Source: DATHTS01 sp965219305 (GTDB lineage Bacteria; Acidobacteriota; Blastocatellia; Pyrinomonadales; Pyrinomonadaceae). Taken from it: a DNA stretch of 64,000 nt. The DNA lies in contig OZ244725.1 of assembly GCA_965219305.1 (NCBI GenBank), positions 2,604,001 to 2,668,000 of the forward strand, in the 5' to 3' direction. The position numbers and the translations under genes were made by a program. Under the pieces are notes generated by a model that did not search any database, was not told where the DNA came from, and saw only the letters and a program-made list of their open reading frames with translations. Shown here in pieces: positions 1-8,776 of this stretch; position 1 is the stretch's first letter; every line of letters starts with the position of its first letter.

Positions 1-1
1 G

Positions 2-733
2 GAGCAGTTGAAATTTGAAAAAGAAGTCGAACGTCTGCGCGATCCGGGAATTTTCGATTTCTGGAACGGTTCGGCTGATGTCGGTTACAGTTTTACGTCG
101 GGAAACGCCGACACTCAAAGTTTGACTGCCGGATTTCGCGCCAACCGTGAAACGCCGAAAAACAAGATCAGCGTTTACGCCAACGCGATTCAATCAAGCA
201 ATTCAGACTCCGGCGTTTCGGTCACGACCGCGCAAGCCGTGTTCGGCGGAATTCGCTACGATTACAATCTGAGCCGCAAAACTTTCGTCTTCGCGTCCGC
301 CGATTTTGAATATGACAAACCGCAACTGCTCGATTTGCGTTCGGTTCTCGGCGGCGGTTTCGGCTACAAATTTATTCGCAGCGAACGCACGAAACTCGAC
401 ATTTTCGGCGGCGCGACTTACAACCGCGAGAATTTCTCAAACGGCATCAAACGAAATTCCGCCGAAGCACTTTTAGGCAACGAACTCGAATTCGCATTTA
501 ACGACCGCATAAACCTCGAACAAAGATTTTCAGTTTATCCGAGCATTTCCGATCCCGGCAGATTTCGTTCACTTTTCGATACGACCGTCGTTGCAAATAT
601 AAACGATTGGCTCGGTTTTCAATTTACTGTCGGAAATCGCTTTAACAGCCGTCCCGTCGCGGGCGCGGAGAAAAACGACTTCTTATTCTCGACGGGTTTG
701 CGGGCGACTTTCGGCAGAAAAAGGAAAAATTAA
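2..733 (+). CDS. DUF481-type outer-membrane beta-barrel protein (5' end outside window)
   Basis: The frame is already open at the window edge, so the N-terminus and any signal peptide are missing; the TTG at 8 is probably not the start. The visible part alternates polar and hydrophobic residues in short strands (GYSFTSGNADTQSLTAGF, GGGFGYKF, LEQRFSVYPSI, FLFSTGLRATFG), the pattern of DUF481/YdiY-like barrels, and ends with strand-like sequence near the C-terminus as outer-membrane barrels do. The role is unknown; the family is predicted to sit in the outer membrane. Family assignment rests on pattern recognition only. Confidence 0.6.
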   Translation, partial: EQLKFEKEVERLRDPGIFDFWNGSADVGYSFTSGNADTQSLTAGFRANRETPKNKISVYANAIQSSNSDSGVSVTTAQAVFGGIRYDYNLSRKTFVFASADFEYDKPQLLDLRSVLGGGFGYKFIRSERTKLDIFGGATYNRENFSNGIKRNSAEALLGNELEFAFNDRINLEQRFSVYPSISDPGRFRSLFDTTVVANINDWLGFQFTVGNRFNSRPVAGAEKNDFLFSTGLRATFGRKRKN

Positions 734-776
734 AGGAAACAAATTTTAACTTTGAAACTTGAACGGCAACCGATCA

Positions 777-806
777 TTGCTATTTTCCGTCCAAGTGTCG
801 TAGAAT
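777..806 (+). promoter_or_regulatory. putative sigma-70 promoter of ssrA
   Basis: TTGCTA (777-782) and TAGAAT (801-806) are separated by 18 nt and sit 19 nt upstream of the mature tmRNA 5' end. Placement fits a -35/-10 pair giving a short precursor that RNase P would trim. Inferred from sequence only. Confidence 0.45.
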
Positions 807-824
807 AACAATCCCGCAAGTTGT

Positions 825-1200
825 GGGGGCGACAGGCTTCGACAGGGGCTTGTATAGATCTTTGAATGCACGTCGGGCTGTCTTTCAGTAGCTCGTTAAC
901 AAATTGAAAGAAACACAAATGCTAATCAAGAATTAGCTCTCGCTGCCTAATTAAATTTAGCTACAGCGATGTCTTGCGGCAAGTTTGCTTAAAGCGCGTC
1001 GTTAAGGCATAACTCAGTTTAAGCTAGCACGCATTTTCCGTCTGCGGATGTGTGCGATATTTTAGTCAGACTAGCTTTCAGAAAGGTCTTGTCGGTTCAC
1101 CTGCTTTCTGCGAGCGAAAATTTAAGTGAACTCGACTAAGCGTGTAGATTTCACTGGTCGCAACTCTTGGATGCGGGTTCGATTCCCGCCGCCTCCACCA
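825..1200 (+). ncRNA. ssrA: transfer-messenger RNA (tmRNA)
   Basis: The tRNA-like ends are clear: 5' GGGGGCGAC (825) pairs with the 3' acceptor strand before the encoded CCA (1198-1200) in seven base pairs including one G-T, and a T-arm GGGTTCGATTCCC precedes it. The tag reading frame resumes at GCT 921 and ends at TAA 948-950, giving ANQELALAA, with the hydrophobic AA end recognised by proteases. The spacing from the CTCGTTAAC element (about 20 nt) matches other tmRNAs and supports this resume codon. Length 376 nt is normal for a one-piece tmRNA. It rescues stalled ribosomes together with SmpB. Confidence 0.97.
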
Positions 1201-1206
1201 AATCAA

Positions 1207-1234
1207 TTTTCGATTTCGGACTTTGGATTTATTC
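1207..1234 (+). repeat. heptanucleotide-phased intergenic repeat
   Basis: Four 7-nt units, TTTTCGA TTTCGGA CTTTGGA TTTATTC, directly follow the tmRNA. This is one of about nine loci in the window with period-7 degenerate repeats. Confidence 0.5.
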
Positions 1235-1262
1235 TCAAAACTATATTTCAATTCAAAATCTT

Positions 1263-2144
1263 ATGGGAAATTTTCGGAAGCCATCGCAATTCTTATTTCA
1301 TCTGATTCTGATATTGTCCGCGACTTTCATTTTATCCCAATCAACTCAAGCGAAATGTGAATTGACTCTTTCGATAGATAAGGAGTTTAATCGCGCCGAT
1401 ACTGTTTTCGTCGGCGAAGTTACGAAGAAAACAGAAACTTCGATCACGAAAAATAGCCGATCATATAGAGGAGATATTTTTACGTTTTTGATAGAAGAAA
1501 ATTTCAAAGGCGAACAAAATTCCACACTTGATGTCAAATCTTTTGCTGTTTCATCTGAATCTTATTTTAATTTCAAGATAGGTGAAAAATATCTTGTTTA
1601 TGCCGATAGAAATTCTAAAACCGGAGATTTAATAGCAACTGCCTGCACTCGCACAAAACTTTATACTATTGCAAATGAAGATATTGTCGGAATTCGTTTG
1701 ATTTCATACCTGAACGGAAACGGTTGGATGGGCATAAATCCGGCAATTTCAGATCGTTCGGATGTTGAAAAGATGCTCGGTGAGTGCGAAACCGGAAAAA
1801 GTATGATCTGCTTATATGAAATGAATTTGGGAAATCTGATAGTTTCTTATAATTCCAGAAATTCGTGTAACGGAGAAACTCCTGAAATTTCCAAACAGAA
1901 AGTTTTATCACTAACATTCATTTTAAAAAATGACATTGTTCTCGAAAATCTTCCACTCGATCTCAAATACTTCACTCAAGAAGACGATGCTCAAAGTCCG
2001 GGACTTCAATACTTTAACTATAAAGAAAAAACCTTGACTTTAAATTCGATCAAATATTCTGATAAAGAAGGTAAATTTATTTACGCCTTCCGTTTTCTGC
2101 CGTCTGAATCACAAATGAAAATTTTGAAATGTGTTGGTAAATAA
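1263..2144 (+). CDS. exported protein with NTR/TIMP-like N-terminal domain
   Basis: The open frame runs back into the tmRNA, so the ATG at 1263 is chosen; it gives a Sec signal peptide (hydrophobic residues about 10-25, ending near TQAKC). After it come DTVFVGEV, a central FKGE segment, F..GEKYLVYAD and a CTRT motif, the layout of netrin/TIMP-like (OB-fold) modules found in many bacterial secreted proteins. The C-terminal half (about residues 150-293) matches nothing I recognise. No convincing ribosome binding site is visible. 293 aa, likely periplasmic or secreted; function unknown. Confidence 0.6.
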   Translation: MGNFRKPSQFLFHLILILSATFILSQSTQAKCELTLSIDKEFNRADTVFVGEVTKKTETSITKNSRSYRGDIFTFLIEENFKGEQNSTLDVKSFAVSSESYFNFKIGEKYLVYADRNSKTGDLIATACTRTKLYTIANEDIVGIRLISYLNGNGWMGINPAISDRSDVEKMLGECETGKSMICLYEMNLGNLIVSYNSRNSCNGETPEISKQKVLSLTFILKNDIVLENLPLDLKYFTQEDDAQSPGLQYFNYKEKTLTLNSIKYSDKEGKFIYAFRFLPSESQMKILKCVGK

Positions 2145-2294
2145 TTCGTCTGAATTCGTCAGAATTTCTCTCTTTCCATTTAATCTGCAAAACATATAAC
2201 ATATTGGCAAAACATTGTTAAAAATGTATAATTAATAAGCGTCAAACATTTACGCTCGACCTAAGTTTTCTGCTATTAAATTAGTTTTAAAATT

Positions 2295-3371
2295 ATGAAC
2301 CGAATAAAATTATGTTTATCCCTTTTCGTCATTTTGCTTTCCGCAAATTTCGTATTTCCGCAAGCACTTTCCGAGGGAAATGTTATCGAAATAGTTGATG
2401 CGAGAACGATAATCGTCGAAACTCCGAAACAGGAGAAAATAACTGTTCGTCTGCAATACATAGAAGTTCCTGAGCCGGAACAACAACTTTCAAATGTCGT
2501 CTTTGAACATTTGAAAACGATGACTTTGGGAAAAAGAGTTCAGGTTTTGCCGTCGGGTTTTTCGACGCTTTTCATCGTCGGAAAAGTTACTCTCGACGGA
2601 GTTGATCTGAGTCAGCAACTCTTGCGCGACGGTGCGGCGTGGTTTGCCGTTCCGGTTGAATCTCACAATAAAACGTCTCTTTATCAAACTTATGCGGCAA
2701 GTGAAACGGCAGCGAAAACAGAAAATCGCGGAGTTTGGGGAATCGCCGGAATGAAGACGGCTTGGGAATTTCGTGAAAATAAAATCTTGGCTGAACAAAA
2801 AAAAGCCGAAGAAGAAGCCGAAAAAATAAATCAGGCGCGAATTGCGGAATTTGAAGCAAAACGCGCGGAAAAACAAAGAATCGCCGAACAACGCCGCAAA
2901 GCCAGACAAGAAAGTTTAGACAGTCTGGATTTGATTTCCCGATATAATCAAACAAACGGCACGAATTATTTGAGTTCGCCGACAATAACTTTTGAAGCGA
3001 CGGACGGCAAGATTACACGCGAAGTTATGATGAGCGTCGGTTACGATGCGGCGAGCGGTTTAACGCGAAACGGCGGCGGAGAATTCGGCATCGCCGTCGG
3101 CGCGATCACGGACGGGAAAGAATTTTTGCGCGATAATGAAGTTTCGGTTTTCACGGCAAACGGCAAAAAGATCGAACTCGGCAAACCGGATTTCAAATCG
3201 AACGAAAAAGGCGGGAAATTTGACGAACTGCTTTTTTATAAGATCGAACGCGAGACGCTCGCAAAGATTGCCGCCGACAAAGAACCTTCCGTAAAAATCG
3301 GGAAATATCAAAGAGTTTTGGATAAGTCGGTTTTAGATATTATAAATCGCCTACTACAAACGACGGAATAA
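2295..3371 (+). CDS. exported staphylococcal-nuclease-like (SNase) protein
   Basis: A signal peptide (residues 1-23, ending FPQA) precedes an SNase-like OB fold: VIEIVDARTIIVET, RLQYIEVPEPEQ and DGAAWFAVP correspond to the usual DGDT, RLxxIDxPE and GxAxxY blocks, although several catalytic positions look altered, so nuclease activity is uncertain. Residues about 165-205 are a highly charged coiled coil (KKAEEEAEK...RKARQ). The C-terminal about 150 residues are unassigned. 358 aa; lone gene, same direction as murI. Confidence 0.6.
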   Translation: MNRIKLCLSLFVILLSANFVFPQALSEGNVIEIVDARTIIVETPKQEKITVRLQYIEVPEPEQQLSNVVFEHLKTMTLGKRVQVLPSGFSTLFIVGKVTLDGVDLSQQLLRDGAAWFAVPVESHNKTSLYQTYAASETAAKTENRGVWGIAGMKTAWEFRENKILAEQKKAEEEAEKINQARIAEFEAKRAEKQRIAEQRRKARQESLDSLDLISRYNQTNGTNYLSSPTITFEATDGKITREVMMSVGYDAASGLTRNGGGEFGIAVGAITDGKEFLRDNEVSVFTANGKKIELGKPDFKSNEKGGKFDELLFYKIERETLAKIAADKEPSVKIGKYQRVLDKSVLDIINRLLQTTE

Positions 3372-3424
3372 AGTTTGTGTTTTGACTTTTCCGCATTCCG
3401 AAATTATTCTTTCATTTCGCTTTG

Positions 3425-4306
3425 ATGAAAGAAAAGTCCGAAAAAATTGAAGAAACCAAAAATTTGCCAATCGGCATTTTCGATTCCGGTGTCGGCGGTT
3501 TAACGGTTTACCGCGCTTTGCATAATCGTCTGCCGAACGAGCGGTTCGTTTATCTCGGCGACACGGCGCGCGTGCCTTACGGGACGAAATCGCTGGCGAC
3601 GGTCGAACGATACGCGATTGAAAATTCGCAGTTTCTCGTCTCGCGCGGCATAAAACTTCTCGTTGTCGCCTGTAACACGGCTTCCGCGCTCGCGCTTCCG
3701 GCGATTCGCAAAAATGTCGGAATCGAAACTATCGGCGTGATCGGTCCGGGCGCGAGAAAAGCCGTCGCAATTACAAATAATAAAGAAAAAGCAAAGATCG
3801 GAGTGATCGCCACCGAAGCGACGGTTTACAGCAACGCTTACGCCGAAGCGATAAAAAATTCGTCCGAAACGGCGGAAACTTTGCAGGCGGCGTGTCCGTT
3901 ATTTGTGCCGTTAGCCGAAGAAAATTGGACGCGCGAAGACGAAACTTTTTCGATCGCGGCGAAATATTTAAAAGGAATTAAGGAATTTGATCCCGACGCT
4001 CTGGTTCTCGGATGCACGCATTATCCGATTTTGCGCGATGTGATTCAGCAGACGGTCGGCGATGATGTTAAACTCATTGATTCAGGCGAAGCGTGCGCCG
4101 AAGAAGTGGAAGAATTTTTGATTGAAAACAATTTAGAAAATCAAAATAAAACCACCGGAACGCGCCGTCTTTGCGACGATTTAGACCATTTTTATGTTAC
4201 AGACGCGGCAGACAGATTCGCCCGCGTCGCCGAACGATTTCTCGGAAGCAAGCCGTCGAAACTCGAAGCAATTGAAGTTTACGGAGTTGATAAATTGAAG
4301 AATTAG
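3425..4306 (+). CDS. murI: glutamate racemase
   Basis: Interconverts L- and D-glutamate to supply D-Glu for peptidoglycan. Both catalytic cysteine motifs are present: VACNTASA near residue 80 and LGCTHYPIL near residue 198; the N-terminal IGIFDSGVGGLTV and YLGDTARVPYGTKS are family signatures. ATG 3425 is preferred over the adjacent in-frame TTG at 3422. About 293 aa, normal length. Followed by a hairpin repeat and then rph in the same direction. Confidence 0.96.
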   Translation: MKEKSEKIEETKNLPIGIFDSGVGGLTVYRALHNRLPNERFVYLGDTARVPYGTKSLATVERYAIENSQFLVSRGIKLLVVACNTASALALPAIRKNVGIETIGVIGPGARKAVAITNNKEKAKIGVIATEATVYSNAYAEAIKNSSETAETLQAACPLFVPLAEENWTREDETFSIAAKYLKGIKEFDPDALVLGCTHYPILRDVIQQTVGDDVKLIDSGEACAEEVEEFLIENNLENQNKTTGTRRLCDDLDHFYVTDAADRFARVAERFLGSKPSKLEAIEVYGVDKLKN

Positions 4307-4385
4307 CCCACGAAACACACGAAATAAACGAAAATAAGAATAAAAATTAAATTTCTTCTTTCGTATTTTTCGTGTGTTTCGTGGA
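4306..4385. repeat. intergenic inverted repeat (CCCACGAAACACACGAAA arms)
   Basis: Left arm from 4307 (CCCACGAAACACACGAAA) and right arm ending 4385 (TTTCGTGTGTTTCGTGG) are reverse complements around an AT-rich middle. It begins at the murI stop codon and could fold as a 3' hairpin. Same family as repeats at 11530, 14181 and 18347. Confidence 0.7.
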
Positions 4386-4397
4386 AAAAAAAACAAA

Positions 4398-5114
4398 ATG
4401 AGTTACGAAAGAATAGACAAACGCGAACACGATCAGATCAGACCGACGAAAATCACGCCGAATATATCGCCGTATGCCGAAGGTTCGGCACTTATCGAAG
4501 TCGGCGGCACGAAAGTTATTTGTATGGCGACGGTCGAAGAAAAAGTTCCGTATTGGCTGAGAAACAAAAAAACAGGTTGGGTAACGGCGGAATATGCGAT
4601 GCTGCCGCGCGCGACAAATTCGCGCACGAACCGCGAAACGATGCGACCTTCAGGCAGAACTCAGGAAATTCAGCGTTTGATCGGTCGAAGTCTGCGCGCC
4701 GTCGTAGATATGGAGAAGCTCGGCGAACGCCAGATTTATCTCGATTGCGACGTGATTCAAGCCGACGGCGGAACGCGCTGCGCTTCGATCACGGGCGCGT
4801 ATGTCGCGCTTAATCTCGCGTGTAAAAAACTCGTCGCGCAAGGAAAATTAAAATCTTCGCCGATCATTTCCGAAGTCGCCGCGATCAGCGTCGGAATGGT
4901 CGAAGGCGTGCCGCTTCTCGATCTCAAATACGAAGAAGATTCAACTGCCGAAGTTGATATGAACATCGTCTGCACCGGCGCGGGAAAATTCATCGAAATC
5001 CAAGGCACGGCGGAACGCGAACCGTTCACGCGCGAACAGATGGACGCAATGCTCGCTTTAGCTGAAAAAGGTGTTAATGAACTTTTCACAATTCAGCGTT
5101 ACGCGCACGGGTAA
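4398..5114 (+). CDS. rph: ribonuclease PH
   Basis: Phosphorolytic 3'-5' exoribonuclease that trims tRNA 3' ends. Signatures include GGTKVICMATVEE, WVTAEYAMLPRAT, R-rich TNRETMRPSGRTQEIQRLIGR, DCDVIQADGGTR and the C-terminal EIQGTAER motif. ATG 4398 follows an A-rich stretch; the upstream in-frame ATG at 4374 lies inside the hairpin repeat and is not favoured. 238 aa, normal length. Confidence 0.96.
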   Translation: MSYERIDKREHDQIRPTKITPNISPYAEGSALIEVGGTKVICMATVEEKVPYWLRNKKTGWVTAEYAMLPRATNSRTNRETMRPSGRTQEIQRLIGRSLRAVVDMEKLGERQIYLDCDVIQADGGTRCASITGAYVALNLACKKLVAQGKLKSSPIISEVAAISVGMVEGVPLLDLKYEEDSTAEVDMNIVCTGAGKFIEIQGTAEREPFTREQMDAMLALAEKGVNELFTIQRYAHG

Positions 5115-5122
5115 ATTGATTT

Positions 5123-5719
5123 TCAAATGAGAACTTTAAAAGAATCCAAACACTTCAACGCCGATTCTTTGGAATCGTTCTTTATTAAAAGCAGATTAAC
5201 CGAAAACATTTCTGTTCCCGTAAAATAATAACGCCAAATCGCTAAAGGTTTGTCGGGAAACGAAATTTGAAATTCTTTGAAAAGATAATCATTCGTTTTC
5301 GATTCATTTTCGGCAATTATTTTTCCTTTTTCATAAATCGCGTATTCTTTGATCTGTTTGTTGTTTTCGTTCCAAAATTTTTCTTTTGCGTCAGGTTGTT
5401 TGTGATCGTAGAAAAATTTGGACGAAACGATTTTCACGCTTATTTGAAAATCATCGTTAGACCAAACATACTTCTTTCCTCTTCCTTCAATTTGAATCTC
5501 AGACTTGTTAAAAAATTTTACAGATTTATAATTATGCGCCGGAAGATTAATTTGAAAAATTTCATCAGTTGAAATGAAAGTTTCTGCCTTAAAATCACCT
5601 GTGTAAAAAATCGGTTCATTTATCACAATTAGCGACGGTTTAGACGATTTAGTTTGCGCGAAAGAAAATGAAGTCAATACTAAAATGCAGGTAAATAAAA
5701 TTGTGATTCTGATTTTCAT
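5123..5719 (-). CDS. exported protein of unknown function
   Basis: 198 aa with a clear Sec signal peptide (MKIRITILFTCILVLTSFSFAQ). The rest is beta-rich with many aromatic and lysine residues and no family I can name. Lies convergent to rph (9 nt apart) and 11 nt downstream of the recombinase gene, so it may be transcribed with it. Confidence 0.6.
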   Translation of the reverse strand: MKIRITILFTCILVLTSFSFAQTKSSKPSLIVINEPIFYTGDFKAETFISTDEIFQINLPAHNYKSVKFFNKSEIQIEGRGKKYVWSNDDFQISVKIVSSKFFYDHKQPDAKEKFWNENNKQIKEYAIYEKGKIIAENESKTNDYLFKEFQISFPDKPLAIWRYYFTGTEMFSVNLLLIKNDSKESALKCLDSFKVLI

Positions 5720-5730
5720 ATATTTAATTT

Positions 5731-6645
5731 CTACGCTTTCGGATGCGATTTATCATAAACTTCGATGAGTTTTTCCATTGAAACCTGCGTGTAAATCTGC
5801 GTCGTCGAAAGTCTCGCGTGTCCTAAAAGTTCCTGAATATCGCGCAGATCCGCGCCGGAATCAAGCAAGTGTGTGGCGAAAGAATGACGCAGGCTGTGCG
5901 GCGAAATGTCGCTGATTTCGGCGCATTGCTTGATGTATTTATCAACCATTCGCCCGACGCTTCTCGTCGTGATGCGCGTGCCTTGATAATTTAAGAAAAC
6001 CGCGTCTTCATCTCGCTGTGTCGGCGGACAATTGTTCAAAAAAACCGGACGCGCTTCGTTGAGATAAAACATCAACGCTTGAAGCGCGGGATCGCCAAAC
6101 GGTAGAATTCTCTGCTTTTTGCGTTTTCCCGTAACGCGGACAAGTTTTTCGCGGAAATCTATTTCTTTGAGATTCAGATTAACGAGTTCGCCGACGCGCA
6201 TTCCCGTCGCGTAAAGAAATTCCAAAATCGCGCGGTCGCGTCTGCCGAGATCGGTGTTTAGATCGGGCGTTTCGATAAACCGCACGGCATCTTCCATCGA
6301 AAGCGTGTCGGGCAATTTGCGCTGAATTTTCGGCGTGGCGACGAGTTTCGCCGGATTAGTTTCCAAAACTCCTTCGCGCACCAAAAATTGAAAAAACGTC
6401 CTTAAAGACGCAAGTTTCCTCGCAATCGAAGTTTTCTTTTTATTTTCGCCGTGCAGTTCCGCCATCCATTCGCGGATCGTCAGATGGTCAATTTTAGAAA
6501 CGGGAATGTCATCGCGCTTCTCGATCTTAAAAAGATGTTCGCGGAATTGTCCGAGATCGCTCAGATAATTTCGCAAAGTGTGCGGGCTGACGTTTCGTTC
6601 GTAACGCAGATGTTGGAAAAATTGTTCGAGATATTCTTCAAGCAT
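5731..6645 (-). CDS. xerC: tyrosine recombinase XerC/XerD type
   Basis: 304 aa site-specific recombinase expected to resolve chromosome dimers at dif. N-terminal SAM-like core-binding domain (residues about 1-90), catalytic domain about 110-300 with the full set R150 (ATGMRVGEL), K174, H250 and R253 (PHSLRHSFATHLL), H276 (LGHARLSTT) and Y285. It lacks the extra internal segment of integron integrases, so it should not be read as the integrase of the cassette array at 37-41 kb. XerC versus XerD cannot be settled from sequence alone. Confidence 0.88.
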   Translation of the reverse strand: MLEEYLEQFFQHLRYERNVSPHTLRNYLSDLGQFREHLFKIEKRDDIPVSKIDHLTIREWMAELHGENKKKTSIARKLASLRTFFQFLVREGVLETNPAKLVATPKIQRKLPDTLSMEDAVRFIETPDLNTDLGRRDRAILEFLYATGMRVGELVNLNLKEIDFREKLVRVTGKRKKQRILPFGDPALQALMFYLNEARPVFLNNCPPTQRDEDAVFLNYQGTRITTRSVGRMVDKYIKQCAEISDISPHSLRHSFATHLLDSGADLRDIQELLGHARLSTTQIYTQVSMEKLIEVYDKSHPKA

Positions 6646-6651
6646 AATAGA

Positions 6652-6701
6652 TAACGGTTAACAAATCTTTCGTTATTATCCATTATCTCCTATACATTAT
6701 C
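6652..6701. repeat. heptanucleotide-phased inverted repeat
   Basis: GATAACGGTTAACA on the left faces TTATTATCCATTATC...CATTATC on the right; CATTATC-like units recur with period 7. It fills the gap between the recombinase and VWFA genes. Confidence 0.4.
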
Positions 6702-7782
6702 AATTTCTTTTTAAAACGTAATAACCTTTTCTGGTGCGGATTCTTAAATCGGGATTGTCTTTCAAGGTCAATGTAATATTGCGGAATTCGCCGCGTTTCG
6801 CCGATTCGTCGTCGGGATAATAATTCAAAACATACTGCTGAGTAAGTTCGGCGGAAATTTGCGCGAAGGCGCGGTCTAATTCTTTTTCGTCAATCGGCGA
6901 ATAAACCGAGCCGCCGGTTTGTTGGGCTAATTCCTGCATTCTTCGTTCGGCGGAAAGATAGCGCAAATTCGCACTTCCCGTGCGGTTTCCCGTCCGTTTA
7001 TAATTTTCAAATTCCGTCGTTTTGACAACGTATATCTGGCAATTTGCCGCTTGCACGGTTTGCACGACTTTTTCCAAAGTTGTTTCCAGATCGCTGAAAG
7101 TGTCTTCGCCGTCGGAAACAATAACGATCACGCGCCGTCCGCCGGGTTGATCTTGCAGATAATTTGCGGCTTTAATGATACCGTCAAGAAGTGCGGTCGC
7201 GCCTTCGGGTTTGGCGAAATTTTCTATGGCATTGACGAGTTGCGACACATCTTTCGTTAACGGCTGTTCAAGTTGCGTAGTTCCGGCGACGCTGTAAAGT
7301 GCGGCTAAATCCCGTTTCGGCTCGATGATTTTTTTAAAAAACTTTATCGCCGCTTTTTTCTCGAACTCACGTGCCTGCGTAACGCTCGACGAATTATCGA
7401 AAAGAAGCGCGAGTCGAAGCGGTTTTTCCGAACGTGAAACATCGCTGATCTCCGCCGATTTTCCGTCAATCATTAACTGAAAATCTTCCAGTTTCAGATT
7501 TGTAACGGCGATTCCGCGATTATCCAAAACCGAAACCGGAATTGGCACAAGCACTGAATTAAACGAAATTACATCGCCGCTGCCGTCAATTTCTTCCGTT
7601 TTATCTTCCGACACAATAGTCGGCGCGGGTGTCGGCGGAGTTTCCTGCGTCAGAACATATATATTTCCAGTGCGCGGCGGAGCCGGTTTTGAATCTTCCG
7701 GCAATTTGACGCGCCCCGACTGAGCGAAAATCGAAACCGCTAAAAGGAGAATCGAAATTGTGAGCAAAAATTTATGAACCAT
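6700..7782 (-). CDS. exported VWFA-related protein of the acidobacterial type
   Basis: 360 aa with a signal peptide (residues 1-20, ...VSIFAQS), a proline-rich spacer, a small beta segment (VPIPVSVLDNRGIAVTNL) and a von Willebrand A domain from about residue 125: LALLFDNSSSV is the DxSxS MIDAS loop, with later VIVSDGEDT supplying the Asp. The C-terminus (YVLNYYPDD...LRIRTRKGYYV) is the hallmark end of the VWFA-related domain family expanded in Acidobacteria. Probable periplasmic or surface protein-binding role; ligand unknown. Its start overlaps the end of the PhyH gene by 11 nt, suggesting co-transcription. Confidence 0.85.
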   Translation of the reverse strand: MVHKFLLTISILLLAVSIFAQSGRVKLPEDSKPAPPRTGNIYVLTQETPPTPAPTIVSEDKTEEIDGSGDVISFNSVLVPIPVSVLDNRGIAVTNLKLEDFQLMIDGKSAEISDVSRSEKPLRLALLFDNSSSVTQAREFEKKAAIKFFKKIIEPKRDLAALYSVAGTTQLEQPLTKDVSQLVNAIENFAKPEGATALLDGIIKAANYLQDQPGGRRVIVIVSDGEDTFSDLETTLEKVVQTVQAANCQIYVVKTTEFENYKRTGNRTGSANLRYLSAERRMQELAQQTGGSVYSPIDEKELDRAFAQISAELTQQYVLNYYPDDESAKRGEFRNITLTLKDNPDLRIRTRKGYYVLKRN

Positions 7783-8482
7783 ACCAATTTAAACCGTTCG
7801 GCAAATCGTCACTTGAAAATTCCAGATGAATCACACGCCGTCTTTTCGGAACAAAACCCGCCGAAGAAGAATGAATCAAAAGCGGACGAATGGCTAAACA
7901 GTCGCCTTGTTTGACGCTGCAAATCTGCGTTCCGTTTGCTTCGCTCAGATTTTTAATTTCGCCGGAACTTAAACGCCCGAATTTATGCGATCCCGGCACA
8001 ACTTTTAACGCGCCGTTCGTTTCATCAGCATCATCGAGATGAAAACGCAAGGCAAGCATATTTTCCAAAATTCCGACCGGCGGCTGAACGTGCTGAATTT
8101 TCGCTTTTATTGTCCAATTTGAAAATCCTTCTGTTTCGCGCTTTTCTTTAACGGAAATCGTTAAATCCTGGTGCGCGGGAACTTTCCAGTTTGCAGCGGA
8201 TGTTTTATCAAAAAAGATTGCCCGAACAATTTTTACATTTTTGTCTGAAAGTTTTTCGGCAATAATTTTAACAACTCGGCTTTCCGCAAACTCACGAACT
8301 TCCGGGACAAGATTCATTAAATTCCTGACACCGAAAACCGCGCCTCTTCGCTCTTTGACGGCAGAAGAATTTTTTAACTTCGACAAACTCGCAAGAAGAT
8401 TTTCGATCTGACTTCGATCAATTGATTTCGGTAAAACAGTAAAACCGAATTCATCTATTTCGCTCCGCAAATTATTCATCAT
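7772..8482 (-). CDS. phytanoyl-CoA dioxygenase (PhyH) family oxygenase
   Basis: Fe(II)/2-oxoglutarate-type dioxygenase fold. The iron triad is visible as HQD (H...D) in WKVPAHQDLTISV and the distal His in LLIHSSSAG, with RRR following as the probable 2-oxoglutarate-binding arginine. LDDADETNGALKVVPGSHKFG is typical of the family. Start placed at the MM pair (8482) since the frame upstream reads through non-family sequence. 236 aa; substrate unknown. Divergent from the IclR gene. Confidence 0.8.
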   Translation of the reverse strand: MMNNLRSEIDEFGFTVLPKSIDRSQIENLLASLSKLKNSSAVKERRGAVFGVRNLMNLVPEVREFAESRVVKIIAEKLSDKNVKIVRAIFFDKTSAANWKVPAHQDLTISVKEKRETEGFSNWTIKAKIQHVQPPVGILENMLALRFHLDDADETNGALKVVPGSHKFGRLSSGEIKNLSEANGTQICSVKQGDCLAIRPLLIHSSSAGFVPKRRRVIHLEFSSDDLPNGLNWYGS

Positions 8483-8776
8483 ATTTCCGATTCGGCAAAG
8501 TTTTTCTAAATTGCATAATCCGTAAATTAAAAATAACCCGATCAATGATAATAACAAAACTGCTTCAAATTCCCTTCATAGTATTAACCGATAAAATGTA
8601 GTTTGAAGCGACTTGCCTGCAAAACAAGAAAAATATAATAAAACCAAAAACGACCAATGTTCCAAGTTTTGAACGGTTTTTCACAATATCGAACTAAATT
8701 TGTTTATTTGTGCCGGAAAACTTAAAATGAAACAAGCAGATTTTTGAGTACTTTTGTAAGCAAAAACAATATTCTT

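Noticed and set aside
730..918. Minus-strand 62-codon frame over the ssrA promoter and tmRNA 5' part
   Set aside because: It overlaps a clear structural RNA and has no protein-like features.
5731..6645. Recombinase as integrase of the cassette array
   Set aside because: It lacks the extra integron-integrase segment and is 31 kb from the attC sites; XerC/D type fits.
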